A stretch of 64,000 nucleotides of DNA from Inia geoffrensis (GCA_036417435.1 CM070901.1:166428044-166492043); one strand, 5' to 3'; positions 1 to 10,435 are shown, counted from the stretch's first letter. Numbers and translations are program-made. Notes: generated from the sequence alone by a model not told the origin.

Positions 1-189
1 GACCGTGAACTTGGCAAAGGGCAGCCACTCAAGGGCAGAGGGTGGCAGGTCCACATAGAAAGGGCTCCCAAGGGGGCCCTGGCCAGATCAATGAGGGCAG
101 CTGGATCGATGAGAACACAGCAGGCCCTGGGGGCTTGACCTTGGCTCCCAGACAGGGTAACAACAGCACCGCCAGTGTGAGACCGTGTG

Positions 190-406
190 CTAAGCACTTC
201 CCTGCCACGAGTGCTTACTGAGGAGGCACTCAGTCAAGTCCATTGCCCTATGCAGCCCTCAAAACCACCCTGGAGAGCTGCTCCTATAATCTCCATTTGA
301 CAGATAAAGAAACTGAGGCTCAGAGAAGTTGAAACAATTTGTCCCCTGTGGGGCAGCTCTGCAAACCCAGAGAGCCTGACTCCAAATCCCAGGCTCTTGA
401 TAATGC
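190..406 (-). repeat. MIR SINE, minus orientation
   Basis: The MIR core reads in reverse: a remnant of CCATTTTACAGATGAGGAAACTGAGG near 290-330, then AAGTTGAAACAATTTGTCC and the tRNA-like head region ending near 406. It is old and diverged, with no clear target-site duplication. Confidence 0.75.
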
Positions 407-835
407 ATGTTTCCAGATTCGTCTCTCCTTGGTCATGTCCTAGATTCCTACTTGTCCGGCTAGCTTGGTGGACAGACGGGCAGGTGGTCCTTGCCCCTCT
501 CCTTTGTCTGTCTCTGGTTTGGTTTCCTGAGTGAACGGCAGGTGGACGTGGGGGTGAGGAGGGGCAGGAAAGCAGAACTGAGCTCCACAGGGCAGCTGAG
601 CACAGGTTGCTGGGCTGAGGCCCAGCAAGGAAGCTGAGGCAGAGGAGCTGGGGCAACCATCACTCAGGCATCTGCATCAGCTGCCAGCTCTCCATCCCCA
701 TGGCCACGTCGATGAGGCCAGCACGGGGCAGTGAGGCCTCTCTCCCAGGCTGTCCCTAAGACTTTGCCCCTTCAAGGCACCGAAACCTGGAGCCCCACAT
801 AGGAGGCGACAGGTACCAGCCCGTGTAGATTGCTG

Positions 836-1143
836 TGAACCTACCATGTGCCAGGCAGAGTGCTAGATGCAAGGGGTTCAGTAGCAGGTCAAGCCAGGGC
901 AGTCCCTACTTGCATGGGATTCACAGTCGGACAGGGTAGTCCCGCATTCACCACCCAATCACACACAACAAGGTGAGATTACAGCTGGGACCAGCACTGT
1001 GGAGAGACCACGAGACTGTACGATGGTGGTGGTGTGTGTGGCGGGGGAGGCTGTGAGCTAACAAAGATGGTCAGGGAGGGTCTTCCTAAGGCAGTGGCCA
1101 TTGAGCTTTGTTTTCAGAATGAGCAGGTTAAGAAGGAAAAGGA
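836..1143. repeat. Old interspersed repeat, left part, split by a SINE
   Basis: The text ACCATGTGCCAGGCAGAGTG followed by a 'stored / gained / scored' type of tail (CCCTACTTGCATGGGATTCAC, then AGGGTCTTCCTAAGG) matches a mammal-wide old repeat that recurs in this window (28045, 39840, 49720, 58135). I know the pattern but cannot name the family with certainty. It continues after the SINE at 1370-1540. Confidence 0.45.
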
Positions 1144-1355
1144 GGGCTTCCCTGGTGGCACAGTGGTTGAGAGTCCGCCTGCCGATGCAGGGGACACGGG
1201 TTCGTGCCCCGGTCCGGGAAGATCCCACATGCCGCGGAGCGGCTGGGCCCGTGAGCCGTGGTCGCTGAGCCTGCGCATCCAGAGCCTGTGCTCCGCAGCG
1301 GGAGAGGCCACAACAGTGAGAGGCCCGCGTACCGCAAAAAAAAAAAAAAAAAAAA
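1144..1355 (+). repeat. Cetacean CHR-type SINE, copy 1
   Basis: The copy is full length: head GGGCTTCCCTGGTGGCACAG, A-box-like TGGTTGAGAG, B-box-like GGTTCGTGCC, body with CATGCCGCGGAGCGG, then an A tail. It is flanked by perfect 14-bp target-site duplications AAGAAGGAAAAGGA at 1130-1143 and 1356-1369, so the insertion is fairly recent. It landed inside an older repeat. Confidence 0.95.
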
Positions 1356-1369
1356 AAGAAGGAAAAGGA

Positions 1370-1540
1370 AGAGTGTACAGCCTGTGCAAAGTCCCTCTGG
1401 TAGGAGGGAACAAGGAGGATACAAGGGCCTGAAAGAAGGTGGCTCACCTGAGGGACGGGGGCACAGAGAAGGGGAGAATTTGGGGGGGAGCTGGCTGGAG
1501 ATGTGGGTGGGGCCAGAGTACCCGGGGCCTTAAGGGTCAC
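1370..1540. repeat. Old interspersed repeat, right part
   Basis: This continues the 836-1143 repeat after the SINE. The stretch AGCCTGTGCAAAGTCCCTCTGG corresponds to the 'gtgcaaaggccctgaggcagg' segment of the same family. Family name not assigned. Confidence 0.4.
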
Positions 1541-1559
1541 CTGGAAGAGGTAAGAACAC

Positions 1560-1930
1560 TTCCCTAAGAGTTGTAAAATGTCATTGAAGGGCGTGACCAC
1601 CATACCACTATTTTGTGGATTCTGGAATTCACATCTCGGAAGTTGAGATGCATTTTATAATCCACAGTTTGTCTTCGTTTAACTGGCAATGCTTTTCTTC
1701 GGGGAACATAAAACCATGGTGTGTCTTACGGTCCATTGAAGATGTCATCCACCCAGGGGAATGCACAAGAAAAGACGAGAAAGACGGCACCGCTGTTGAA
1801 GAGCTAAGGAGCCTGGAGTTCCACCCGCTCAGGCCCCTCACCCCTGAGGGAACCCTGGGTCCCTCTGCCACTCCCAAGACTCCAGAGGACACAGCTGTGT
1901 TGGAAAGTAAGGGTCTTGAGCTTGGAAACT
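1560..1930. other. Unclassified A/T-rich block that keeps several CpGs
   Basis: I do not recognise this block. It has moderate GC but retains CpGs (for example near 1637, 1677, 1700, 1730, 1775 and 1788). An open frame of 107 codons on the plus strand lies at 1615-1938 but resembles no protein I know. It could be an old transposon fragment or a conserved noncoding element. Confidence 0.3.
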
Positions 1931-1935
1931 TTTTT

Positions 1936-2040
1936 TAAATACATGTGCTCAGGCCCCACCCCAGACGTGCCCTGCCCCAGACGTGCCAAATCAGAGTCTC
2001 CAGGGTGACTCAGGAACCCATATTTCTCCGAGCCAGCTTG
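1936..2040 (+). repeat. MER5-like hAT-Charlie DNA transposon fragment
   Basis: The segment has the MER5 core AGGCCCCACCCCAGAC, then AAATCAGAGTCTCCAGGGTG and CAGGAACCCATATTT. A short internal repeat of GACGTGCC is present at about 1974 and 1980. Both ends are missing, and it is a non-autonomous element without coding capacity. Confidence 0.55.
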
Positions 2041-2045
2041 GCTGC

Positions 2046-3000
2046 TGCCAGTCTGTTTACTCTCCAAGGCTCTGGCCCTGACTACCCCGGATTCCGTTTC
2101 TGGAACATGAGTTTTAACGTGCACAGGACATTATACACTTTAAAGAACACCTTGGGCCCTGCACATAGTAGGCTGTTGCTGGAACTGCAGATATGGCACA
2201 AAAATGGCCTGAGGTCGTTTCCCCAAGACCCGTGGAAATGGAGGTCCCAGAGCTTCCCACGGCTGCCCTCCTCCCACTGCTTTTTTCCTGCCATTCTTTT
2301 TCCTGCAAAGTTTTCTGGGGGCAAAGGAAAGGTCCCCTTGTCCCCCGCCTTGGCCCGGTCTTCACCTTCATCTCCTTCTCTCCCCCTATTACAAACACTC
2401 TTTGTTTTTAGGTCCGTTGCTATTGGCTGGGTTGTGGCTAACAGGGGTCACAGAGGTCACACAGCAATGAGGATCAATAGTGGATCCAATTTTCCTGCTT
2501 CGGTTTTAGAGCGTTTTAGCTTTGCAGCAGTTTGACGCACTTGGATAGAAAAGCAGCTGAACAGCTACCCGGACCCCAGAGACCGTGCCTGGGAGGACCT
2601 CCCTTGTCAGGTTGGCCTCTAAGGCCTCGCCAGAGAAGGGCCGTGGTCCCCCCTCCCACTCCAGGTGACCACATTGCTGGAGGAAGGATGGTGAGGGGCA
2701 GCTGGGCAAGGGGATGCCAGGGGAGGGACACAGAAGCTGCTACTGCCGCCCCCAAACCAGGGCTGTTGTCACCGTGGGCGATGCAGCTCCGTAACATGCT
2801 TGCTAAATGTGGACCAAGGAGCTCGTCTGTTTATCAGTAGACCCCCGAGGCTTGCTGAGTCCCCACTGGCTGAGGAGGCGGGGTTGTGGGTGTGTGTGCT
2901 ATGGGAAATGCCGCCTTAGGAACTGACCATCCCCCGCCGCCAAATCATCCCCAGCTGCTCAGACTTCAGACCTCAGAAGGAGGACACAGGGACAACATAT
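2046..3000. other. No gene or clear repeat recognised
   Basis: GC-rich, unique-looking DNA. Open frames run on both strands, but none shows a domain or a convincing exon structure. A short MIR or L2-like scrap (CCCTGCACATAGTAGGCTG) is present near 2156-2175. Confidence 0.4.
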
Positions 3001-3503
3001 ACGGAAGGTTTTCATTTCAGCAATAGCAAAGGCTTGGAACTAACTGAAGTGCCCATCAGAGTGGGAATAATGGGTATGGCATGGTATATCCACACAATGG
3101 AGTAATATTCAGCAGTTGAACGGGATCAAGTAACATCAAAATATATGAATCTGGAGAAACCTGCAAGACACACTGCTAAATAGAAAAGCTAATCACAAGG
3201 CAGTTGGAGCAGCATGGTTCTGACGTGTAAGGAAGTGCTTGTGTATGTCTGACAGAGCAGACACCTCCTATACAGCAGAGACTCCGTAATCTTAGGAAAA
3301 GGATACCAAAGGCACAGCATATTTGGGGGCTTTTACTTCTTGATTTATGTACTTAAGAAAAAAGCTATGGCATATGGATGCTCTTGCTTTTCTGTTTTGT
3401 CTTGTTTTCTGCATAAAATCTGCAGCAGCTAATCTTGATGGTGACAGATCTGTAGACACAAATATGGAAAGATACCCACGCAACTTCAAAAAAAGGCAAG
3501 TCA
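3001..3503 (+). repeat. Ancient LINE-1 (L1M or HAL1-like) 3' fragment, left part
   Basis: AGCAATAGCAAAGGCTTGGAACTAACTGAAGTGCCCATCA-like text followed by ATATCCACACAATGGAGTAATATTC is the end of LINE-1 ORF2 in highly decayed form. The fragment resumes after SINE copy 2. Confidence 0.7.
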
Positions 3504-3710
3504 GGGCTTCCCTGGTGGCGCAGTGGTTGAGAGACCGCCTGCCGATGCAGGGGACACAGGTTCGTGCCCCGGTCCGGGAAGATCCCACATGCCGCGGAGC
3601 GGCTGGGCCCGTGAGCCATGGCCGCTGAGCCTGCGCGTCCGGAGCCTGTGCTCCGCAGCGGGAGAGACCGCAACAGTGAGAGGCCCGCGTACTGCAAAAA
3701 AAAAAAAAAA
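3504..3710 (+). repeat. Cetacean CHR-type SINE, copy 2
   Basis: Full-length copy with an A tail of about 17. The flanks AAAAAGGCAAGTCAG (left) and AAAAAGGCACATCAG (right) form a target-site duplication with two mismatches. It is inserted into the ancient LINE-1 fragment. Confidence 0.95.
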
Positions 3711-3870
3711 AAGGCACATCAGAGAAAACTATGTATGGTATGTGAAGAACTAAATAATATCTACATAGGTTTTATAAATGCACAAAAAAGGGTCCGTAGA
3801 GTAGATGCCGAGCTGTTCATAGGGGTCACCTCCAAGGAGGAGCAAAAGGACTTGTAGGGAGGGTATGAAG
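3711..3870 (+). repeat. Ancient LINE-1 3' fragment, right part
   Basis: Sequence after the SINE continues the 3' end of the old LINE-1: ATAGGGGTCACCTCCAAGGAGG followed by AGGGAGGGTATGAAGAGGG, typical of L1M/HAL1 3' UTRs. Confidence 0.5.
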
Positions 3871-4845
3871 AGGGGGCTGTTACTCTTAACTCCCAAGGCT
3901 TGGGGTGCCTTCACAACATAGGGACCTTGAGAGTGGGTGGTGAGTGGCAAATGAAAACAGCAAGGGCAGCAAGGAGGGGTGTGGGTGCCCATGGGCCTCG
4001 GTGATGGTGATGGTCATGGTCATGGGGGGAGGGGTGCTAGTGGCTGACCGTTCGTATTTGAACTTCACATCTTGGGTCCTTCTGCCACCCTTCCTGCTGC
4101 CTCCATGTCTCAGGGGCCAGGAAAGGAGGGGTGTGGGAGACTGTGTGTAGGTGGGGGTTTCTCCAGAGGGCTGGTCCTGCCTACCCCTGGGGCTTCTGGG
4201 TAACTAGGGGACCCCCAAGGGGCTTATCAACCCCCAGTTCCTCCTCCTCTCCCAGCCTTTTCTGGCGACCAGGGGCTGATGCCAGGGCAGGTAGATGTGG
4301 CCTTGGACACTGGCTCCTGCCCCAGGACTGACCACAGCAGCCACGTGCAGCCCAAGGCCTCCACAGTGCTGACCTTTCCAGAGACCTGATGAGACATTAA
4401 TGTGCACAGAGAGGCTGGGCCTGGCCCTTGGCCAATCCATTCACTCCCAAGTCCCTAGGGACTCCTGACTGCCCCTAAACCCACTGAATAAATGAATCAT
4501 AGGAATGAGATGAGTAATAGATCTGCTGGTGGCCTGGGAATTGGAAGCAAAGAGAATCATGAGGGCACCTTGGGATGGACAGCCCAGCTCTGAATGGCAG
4601 GATGGAAGCTGGGGATGTGAGGGTGAAGAGGGGACCCAGACAGGGCTCCTCTAGGAGCGGGGAGCCCTGGTCTGAGCAGGGCAAGGGGAGGAAGGAAGGT
4701 CTTGCAGGGTGGGGTGGAGAGGTGACGGCACTCCCCCCACACACACATACACTCTGGCTGTGTGTGCAGCCCAGTGCTGCCACTGCTGCTCAGGACAGGT
4801 CTCCAGGGGTAGGATGAGATGCGTCCAGGGAGAAATCAGAGGGGG
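3871..4845. other. No gene recognised; short GATGGT microsatellite inside
   Basis: GC-rich DNA without a recognised gene. A short imperfect (GGTGAT/GGTCAT) repeat lies at about 4002-4028. Open frames are short and uninformative. Confidence 0.4.
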
Positions 4846-4859
4846 GCAGCAGGGGGCGG
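4846..4859 (+). promoter_or_regulatory. CTCF-like motif (moderate)
   Basis: GCAGCAGGGGGCGG matches the core of the CTCF consensus CCACCAGGGGGCGC at most positions, including the invariant AGGGGGCG. It sits in a G-rich run, so a chance match is possible. Confidence 0.4.
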
Positions 4860-4896
4860 GGGGCACTTGGCTCTGCCTGGAGGGGCCAATGTCTTG

Positions 4897-5090
4897 TAGT
4901 AAGTAGGTTCTAATCCTGACCCCTCCACTTTCTAGCTGGATGATGTTGGGTAAGTTACTTAACCTTTCTGAGCCTCAGTTTCCATCATCTGTAAAATGGG
5001 GTTAATAGCAGCACCTCTCTCATAGGCTTGTTTGGGATTAAAATGAGATGATGAATTTAAAGTGCTTAGTGCAGCAGTGATATTTACTGA
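4897..5090 (+). repeat. MIR SINE, plus orientation
   Basis: Well-preserved core: GGGTAAGTTACTTAACC, TGAGCCTCAGTTTCC, CATCTGTAAAATGGGG and AAAGTGCTTAGTGCAGCA. Confidence 0.9.
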
Positions 5091-5920
5091 GGGTTGGAGC
5101 CTCTCCCACCCCAACTCCCTAACCATGTTAGTACTATGGGTTCATTGTCTCAGATGACCACACAGAGGGCTAGGCTGGGGTGACAGGGCTTCATGCTGAG
5201 CGGGGACTGGATGGGGACTTTGAAAGTGTCCTCTAAAGAGCTGGTGCTCTGGAAATGCTGCCTTCCCAGGAAGCTGCACTGCTGTGGGTTTGGGTCTGGG
5301 CCCCGCTGGCCTCACCCTGGACGAGGTTCGGTGGTGTGTGCAGTAGTGGGACTGCAGGAAGTAGCTGGGTGGGAGTCGGGATGAGAGCCAGCCTTGCTCA
5401 GGGGCCGAGGCTGTGATGTCGAAGCTCCTGCTCCAGCCTTGCAGTCAGCGGGCTCTACAGCCCTTTCCCCAAAGAATGTGCTGGGGTCAAGCCTTTGCCA
5501 AGATGCGGCTGCTCTGAGGGATACCCAAACTGGGCAAGGTTTTCTATAAACACCCCCCTGATACCATGGGAGGTGGGTGGGCAGATCGGAGCAGAGCTGT
5601 GGCTGCTGCAGCAGAGGTGGGCTGAGAGTGGGAGCCAGCATTCTCCAGAAAGCATCCTGGATTGCCCCTCTGGTGTCAGTTGTGAAAAACAGGAAGTAGA
5701 AAAAAAGTAGCCCCACATTGATTTCCAGGTAAAGAAAGGGGCTTGGGCAGGGCAAAGTCTTTGCTGCGGTTGGCCTAAGAAGAAAATAATTTCTTCCTAA
5801 AACTGGGAACTGGCCTCCTCCAGGGAGCCTGTAGGCCAGGCTGATCACTTTCCCAAGCCTTCTGAAACGAGCTTCATGGTGAAACTGACCTCCCCAAAGA
5901 GAAAGCTCTTAGGAACATCT
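5091..5920. other. No gene recognised
   Basis: Mixed-composition DNA. A minus-strand open frame of 178 codons spans 5312-5848 but shows no domain, no repetitive protein-like pattern and no clear splice structure, so I do not call it. Confidence 0.4.
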
Positions 5921-6008
5921 TAGCCTCACTCTCCTCATCTGCAAAATGGGCTGTCATGAGACAGTACATGTAAAGCACGTATCACAGGGCCCAGCTCTCA
6001 GCACCAGA
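5921..6008 (+). repeat. MIR SINE fragment
   Basis: CTCCTCATCTGCAAAATGGG is followed by ACATGTAAAGCACGTATCAC, the 3' half of MIR. Confidence 0.65.
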
Positions 6009-6069
6009 CAGAACCCCGATCCTTTTCTCTTATAATAGCGCTTGAGGCAGAGGGGCCTGGGCTTGCCGC

Positions 6070-6170
6070 CACTCCCATTCCCTCCATTTTACAAAGGGAA
6101 GGAGGCACAGAGAGAAGTGGCCTGGCAAAGATCACCCGGCAAGGCATTAGTACAGCTGAGACTGGTCATG
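6070..6170 (-). repeat. MIR SINE fragment, minus orientation
   Basis: TCCATTTTACAAAGGGAAGG, then GCACAGAGAGAAGTGG and GGCAAAGATCACCCGG, read as reverse MIR core. Confidence 0.65.
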
Positions 6171-6584
6171 GGACCCCTGCCCTCTGCCTGCCCCCATCCC
6201 TGACCCGTCTCTACCCTCACCCCCAGGGACGAGGGCTGGTGTCAGCAGAGCAAAGCCTGCTCTGGACCCACAGCAGTGGCCCTGGGGTACCTGGGAACCT
6301 GGCTCACACTCTCCCCCAACTGTCAACTCCACGGGCTCCCAGCCCCAGTTGGACCTGTGGTCGAGACCCCAAAGCCACAATCAGCTGGGCGTATTGATTG
6401 AGGACAGTGCCTGAGCCCCCTGGGTGGGCAGGGCTCTGAGATGGGGTGGGAGGGGCTGGGCCAGCCCTCTGGGAAAGCAGTCAGTCTCCACTGAGGCCTG
6501 CTGTTGGGTGGGCCGGGGTCTGGGGCTTTGGAAGGACAAGAGGAAGCAGTGGGCCAGGTGCCCTGTGCTGGTGGTTAACAGTGA

Positions 6585-6808
6585 CGATGGCCAACACTCA
6601 TCAGGCCCACACACTGCTCTCCGCATTTTACCTGGGTTCACTTATTGAATCCCCACAATTCTTGGATTAGGTAATACCATCCTCCCTTCTTTACAGGTGA
6701 GGAAACTGAGGCATGGATTGAGGTCCCTGCCCAAGGACACACAAAGAAACAAGAGCAGAGCCAGGATTTGAATCCAGGCTGCCAGTCTCCAGAGCCTGAG
6801 CTATTTGT
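6585..6808 (-). repeat. MIR SINE, minus orientation, near full length
   Basis: TTTACAGGTGAGGAAACTGAGG, CCCAAGGACACACAAAG, then AGCCAGGATTTGAATCCAGG: reverse MIR from core to tRNA-like head. Confidence 0.85.
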
Positions 6809-6902
6809 GCCTACTGTAAGGGGGAAATGAGGGCCCACTAGAGGCCATTGTGTGGTGAGCAGAGGCAGCTTCTTGACCAGAGAGAATCAGAAGCCACCAG
6901 AA

Positions 6903-7106
6903 TGGCGCAGTGGTTGGGAGTCTGCCTGCCGATGCAGGGGACGCGGGTTCATGCCCTGGTCCGGGAGGATCCCACATGCCGCGGAGCGGCTGGGCCCGTG
7001 AGCCATGGCTGCTGAGCCTGTGCATCTGGAGCCTGTGCTCTGCAACGGGAGAGGCCACAGCGGTGAGAAGCCCGAATACCACAAAAAAAAAAAAGAAAAG
7101 AAAAAG
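6903..7106 (+). repeat. Cetacean CHR-type SINE, copy 3, 5' truncated
   Basis: It lacks the first dozen bases (starts at TGGCGCAGTGG) and is more diverged than the other copies (ATGGCTGCTGAGCCTGTGCATC). Target-site duplications AGAAGCCACCAGAA lie at 6889-6902 and 7107-7120, which fix both ends. The impure tail AAAAGAAAAGAAAAAG also suggests an older insertion. Confidence 0.95.
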
Positions 7107-7344
7107 AGAAGCCACCAGAAGCCACCCGAGACCGAAGTGGATTAGTGCCCACTGAAGACCTGCCTCTCTGAAGGTGGTGACCTGAGCTGAGCCCCCAGGG
7201 ACCCCACGTCGGGCAGTCCACGTGATGGTCGAACAACTGGGCTTTGGGGACAAATTGTGTGGGGCTGGACTGTGGTTCTGCCCCTCTGCTGAGTGAGCTG
7301 GGCTATGCGCCCTACCCTCCATTTGCTTAGAAACAAAACGAGAA

Positions 7345-7530
7345 GAACACAAACGCTTACGTGTATGGAGCATGTGCTACGTGCCAGGCACTGCTGGAGT
7401 TGAGCACAGACTAAAATCCCTGCCCTCAAGGAAACCGAGACAAGCAGGAGGGAAGAGCTTTTGCTAAGGGGACTCGACTGCTTGATGAGACGTCCAGGAC
7501 ACAAATCCAGGTGTCCTGATCATTTTTCTG
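7345..7530. repeat. Old interspersed repeat, unnamed
   Basis: GAGCATGTGCTACGTGCCAG, then ATCCCTGCCCTCAAGGA: same old family as at 836 and 39840. Edges are approximate. Confidence 0.4.
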
Positions 7531-7674
7531 TTCTAGAAAGGTGAGGGCAGGATAGGACTTCCCCAGCAGTTTAGGGGCCAAAACTCCAGTAGACCTGTCC
7601 AGGGGGCTCTGCTGGCCCCTCTGACTGATGGCGGTCACGCCCCACCCTAGGCCTGTTAGATCTGACTCTTCATT

Positions 7675-7839
7675 TCCCCATCCCTCCCTCCCCTTCCCTT
7701 CCTTCCTTCCTCCCTCCCTCTCCCCTCTTTCTTTCTTTCCTTCTCTTTCTTTTTCTTCCTCCCTCCCTCTATCTTTCCTTCTTTCTTTCCTTTTCTTTCT
7801 TTCTTTCTCCCTTTCTTCCTTTCTTCCTTTCTTTTTCTT

Positions 7840-7882
<43 letters not shown>

Positions 7883-7889
7883 CTCTCTA
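7675..7889 (+). repeat. Polypyrimidine microsatellite (CCTT/CTTT/CT)n
   Basis: About 215 bp of nearly pure C/T: first (CCCT/CCTT)n, then (CTTT)n, then a (CT)n run at about 7845-7875. Such tracts can form triplex DNA and are length-variable. The 127-codon frame across it is Ser/Leu/Phe low complexity and not a gene. Confidence 0.95.
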
Positions 7890-7890
7890 C

Positions 7891-8160
7891 AGTTGTGAAC
7901 CATCATCACAAACAAGATACAGAATATTTCCATCACCCCACAAAGTTACCTCCCACCCTTTGTTATCAATCAAATCCCTCCTCCCCTTCCCCCACCACTG
8001 GCAGTCATTGATCTGCTTTCTGTCACTATAACTTTGTCCTTTCTAGAATTTCATATATGTTGAATCATACACTATGTACTCTTTTGCGCCTGCTTGTTTA
8101 CTTAGCAATGCTTCTTTAGGTCTATAATTCATTTTGAGGTTATTTTTTATATATGGTGTG
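7891..8160 (-). repeat. Ancient LINE-1 3' fragment, minus orientation
   Basis: TGAACCATCATCACAAACAA, then TCTAGAATTTCATATATGTTG and GAATCATACACTATGTACTC match the reverse of a LINE-1 3' end. Confidence 0.7.
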
Positions 8161-8204
8161 AAGTCAGGTTTGAAGTTTTTGTTTGTCTTCTTGTTGTTTC
8201 GCAT

Positions 8205-8479
8205 GTGGAGGGCAGAACTGCAAACCATAGAAGGTTTTTCCCAGGCCCTGACACCTAGTGGAGTTTGCCTCATTGGATTTCAAAATTGCTAGAGACTGGT
8301 AATTATTTATGCCCTTCCATTTTCTCCCGTTTTGAATGGGAACGTCTATAACCTGAATCTTATGCCTGTACCACCTTTGTATTTTGGAAGCAGAGGATTT
8401 CTTTTCTAGTTTTACAGATGGAGGGAATTTTGCCCCAGGAGGGATCCTGTCCAGGGTCTCACCCATACCTGAGACTCTG
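8205..8479 (+). mobile_element. MaLR (ERVL-type) internal-region remnant
   Basis: GGATTTCAAAATTGCTAGAG, TTGAATGGGAACGTCTATAA, GCCTGTACCACCTTTGTATT and TTGCCCCAGGAGGGATCC follow the 3' end of MST/MLT internal sequence. It is an old, non-coding copy lying directly upstream of its LTR-like partner. Confidence 0.65.
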
Positions 8480-8842
8480 CAGATGTGATTAGGGATCTCG
8501 AAGGGGGGGAGATTATTCCAGATTATCCTTACAAGAGGGCCACAGGAGGAGTCAAATTAGAGGAAAAGGTGATGTGATGACAGAAGCAGAAATTAGAGTG
8601 ATGCACTTTGAAGATGGAGAGAGGGGCCACAAGCCAAGGAATACAGGTGGTCATTAGAGCCTGAAAAATGCAAGAGCTCGGATTCTCCCTCAGAGCCTCC
8701 AAAACGGAATGCAGTCCTGTTGACACCTTGCCTTTATGATTTCAGACTTCTGACCTCCAGGACTGGGAGAGAAGAAATTGGTGTTGTTTAAGACACTACA
8801 TTTGTGGTAATTTGTTACATCAGCAATAGGAAACTAATGCAC
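8480..8842 (+). mobile_element. MLT1-like LTR (MaLR)
   Basis: GATTAGGGATCTCGAAGGGG, AGATTATTCCAGATTATCCT and GATGTGATGACAGAAGCAGA lead to a diagnostic 3' end: GACTTCTGACCTCCAGGACT, TTGTGGTAATTTGTTACATC, GCAATAGGAAACTAATGCA. Confidence 0.85.
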
Positions 8843-8844
8843 CA

Positions 8845-9240
8845 ACACAATTTTGAAGAATAAAGAAGGACTTGTTTTTTTAGATACCGTGACTTATTAT
8901 AAAGCTATAGTAATTAAAGAAGGAGGATTAAACAATGGAAGAGGGAGCCTATAAATACATCCACTTACAAATGGGACTTAGCATATGGCAGAAATCAGCC
9001 TTTATGGAGCAAGCTATTTAAGGAAATGGTGTTAAGTCAACTGGCTATTCAGATAGAAAAGGTAAAGTGAGATCCCTATGCCATGCCAAACAGAAACATA
9101 AATTTCATATGATTTAAAACCCTAAATATGAAAGAACAAAATTTGAAATTTTTAGAAGAAAATGTTTATTCATGACATTGGGTAAAGGTTTTCAGAACAA
9201 CATACAAAAGCTCAAATCGTAAAATAAAAGATTAATAGTT
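8845..9240 (+). repeat. Ancient LINE-1 ORF2 C-terminal fragment
   Basis: GAAGAATAAAGAAGGACTTG, then TTATTATAAAGCTATAGTAA, ATGGGACTTAGCATATGGC and AAGAAAATGTTTATTCATGA are decayed LINE-1 ORF2 sequence. It is full of stops and older than the 10.5 kb element. Confidence 0.7.
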
Positions 9241-9289
9241 AAGAACACACCTGTGTTGAGCATGTACTATGCATCGAGCAGTAGCCCCT

Positions 9290-9645
9290 TAATATTGCCA
9301 CCAGAGCCACCCATCTGACCAGATCATGCTCCTGGTTCAAGCCTCTGCTGGTCCTCTGGTGCCTTCTGAGCACAGTGGCACCCAGTTCACCACCTGTCGT
9401 GCAGGTTCCCACCCTGCAGCAAAGGTTCCTACCACTCCCCTGAATGCATCATATTGCACACAGCCCTGTTGCTTTTAGGCATTCTCTAAACGTGACATCC
9501 TCCTCCGTGCCTCTGAGCCTTTGTGCATCCTCTTCCTTCTGCCTGGAGTGCATTCTCTTTTATGACCCCCTAGAAAACTCCTATGCATCCTTCAACATCC
9601 AGCTCAAGTCTCATGCCCCCAGTGAAGCGTTCTCAGCTTGCTGAG
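9290..9645 (+). repeat. L2 LINE 3' fragment
   Basis: CAAGCCTCTGCTGGTCCTCT, then GAGCCTTTGTGCATCCTCTTCC, CTGCCTGGAGTGCATTCTC and CATCCTTCAACATCCAGCTC are the hallmark L2 3' sequence. Confidence 0.85.
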
Positions 9646-9734
9646 GGACCACTACCGGTATGACAACACTGTCATCAGCACTTACCTCCATCTCTACTGA
9701 GTCCATGCTTCTCCTTCCACTATTAGGGAGGTCC

Positions 9735-9895
9735 CTGCGTAACACTGGAATTGAGTGTTGGCTCTGGAGACAGACAGTCCTGGGGAGGAATCCCAGATCT
9801 GCCATTTATTTGCTTAAACTTTCCGAGCCTTGGTTTCTGTAGAATGGGGCAGTGAGACTGACCTCTCCGTGTATGTGATGTACTCACGCCTTAGG
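9735..9895 (+). repeat. MIR SINE
   Basis: TTGGCTCTGGAGACAGACAG, AATCCCAGATCTGCCATTTA and TTTCCGAGCCTTGGTTTCTG: the 5' two thirds of MIR. Confidence 0.75.
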
Positions 9896-10304
9896 CTGGG
9901 CTGATACAAAGCGGGCTCTAAAACTAGGATGTGAGGTGGAGGTGGTTCCCGTGAGCCATGACCCAGGGAGCTCTTGCAGGGGAGTCAGGAAGTGAGAGCG
10001 AGGGATTGTCACCAAGGAAGGCATCATCCAGAAAGTTGCTGGTGTGGGTGACGGGACCCAGCCTGCTGGGGAGTGTGGGGACAGTGCATGACAAGCCTTA
10101 AATTCACCCCACCGGGAGGGAGGAGCTAGCTTTGCCAATCATCGATTGAGAACAACTCCCAGGGGAGTGCTAACTGCCAGGCACTCTGGCTTGCCCCACA
10201 CTTGTGACCCGGGGAAAGGTGTCAGGTGGGGACTTCCAGACTATCAGGTTGGTGTGCACAGAGAGTGGGGAAACGGATGAGGCACTGATGGTACCTGCCA
10301 CAAC

Positions 10305-10435
10305 TTCTACACTGTGTGCTCAGTAACTATGTGTTGCCCACCTGTTTTCTCATATGATTCCCAAACAGTCCTGGAAAGGGCATTCTGCCCATTTTACAGA
10401 TGAGGAAATGGAGGTCCAGGGAAGTTCTCTGCAGT
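10305..10435 (-). repeat. MIR SINE fragment, minus orientation
   Basis: GCCCATTTTACAGATGAGGA, then AATGGAGGTCCAGGGAAG, preceded by a decayed 3' half. Confidence 0.75.

Noticed and set aside
1144..1355. tRNA gene suggested by A-box and B-box-like motifs in the SINEs
   Set aside because: The tRNA-like head is only part of a SINE; no complete cloverleaf is present.
1058..1603. Open frames with long Phe or Lys runs around SINEs (also near 3.5, 7.0, 20.1, 49.2, 62.1 and 63.5 kb)
   Set aside because: They are translations of the SINE body and its A tail. The same peptide recurs at each SINE.
7628..8011. 127-codon Ser/Leu/Phe open frame
   Set aside because: It is a translation of the polypyrimidine microsatellite.
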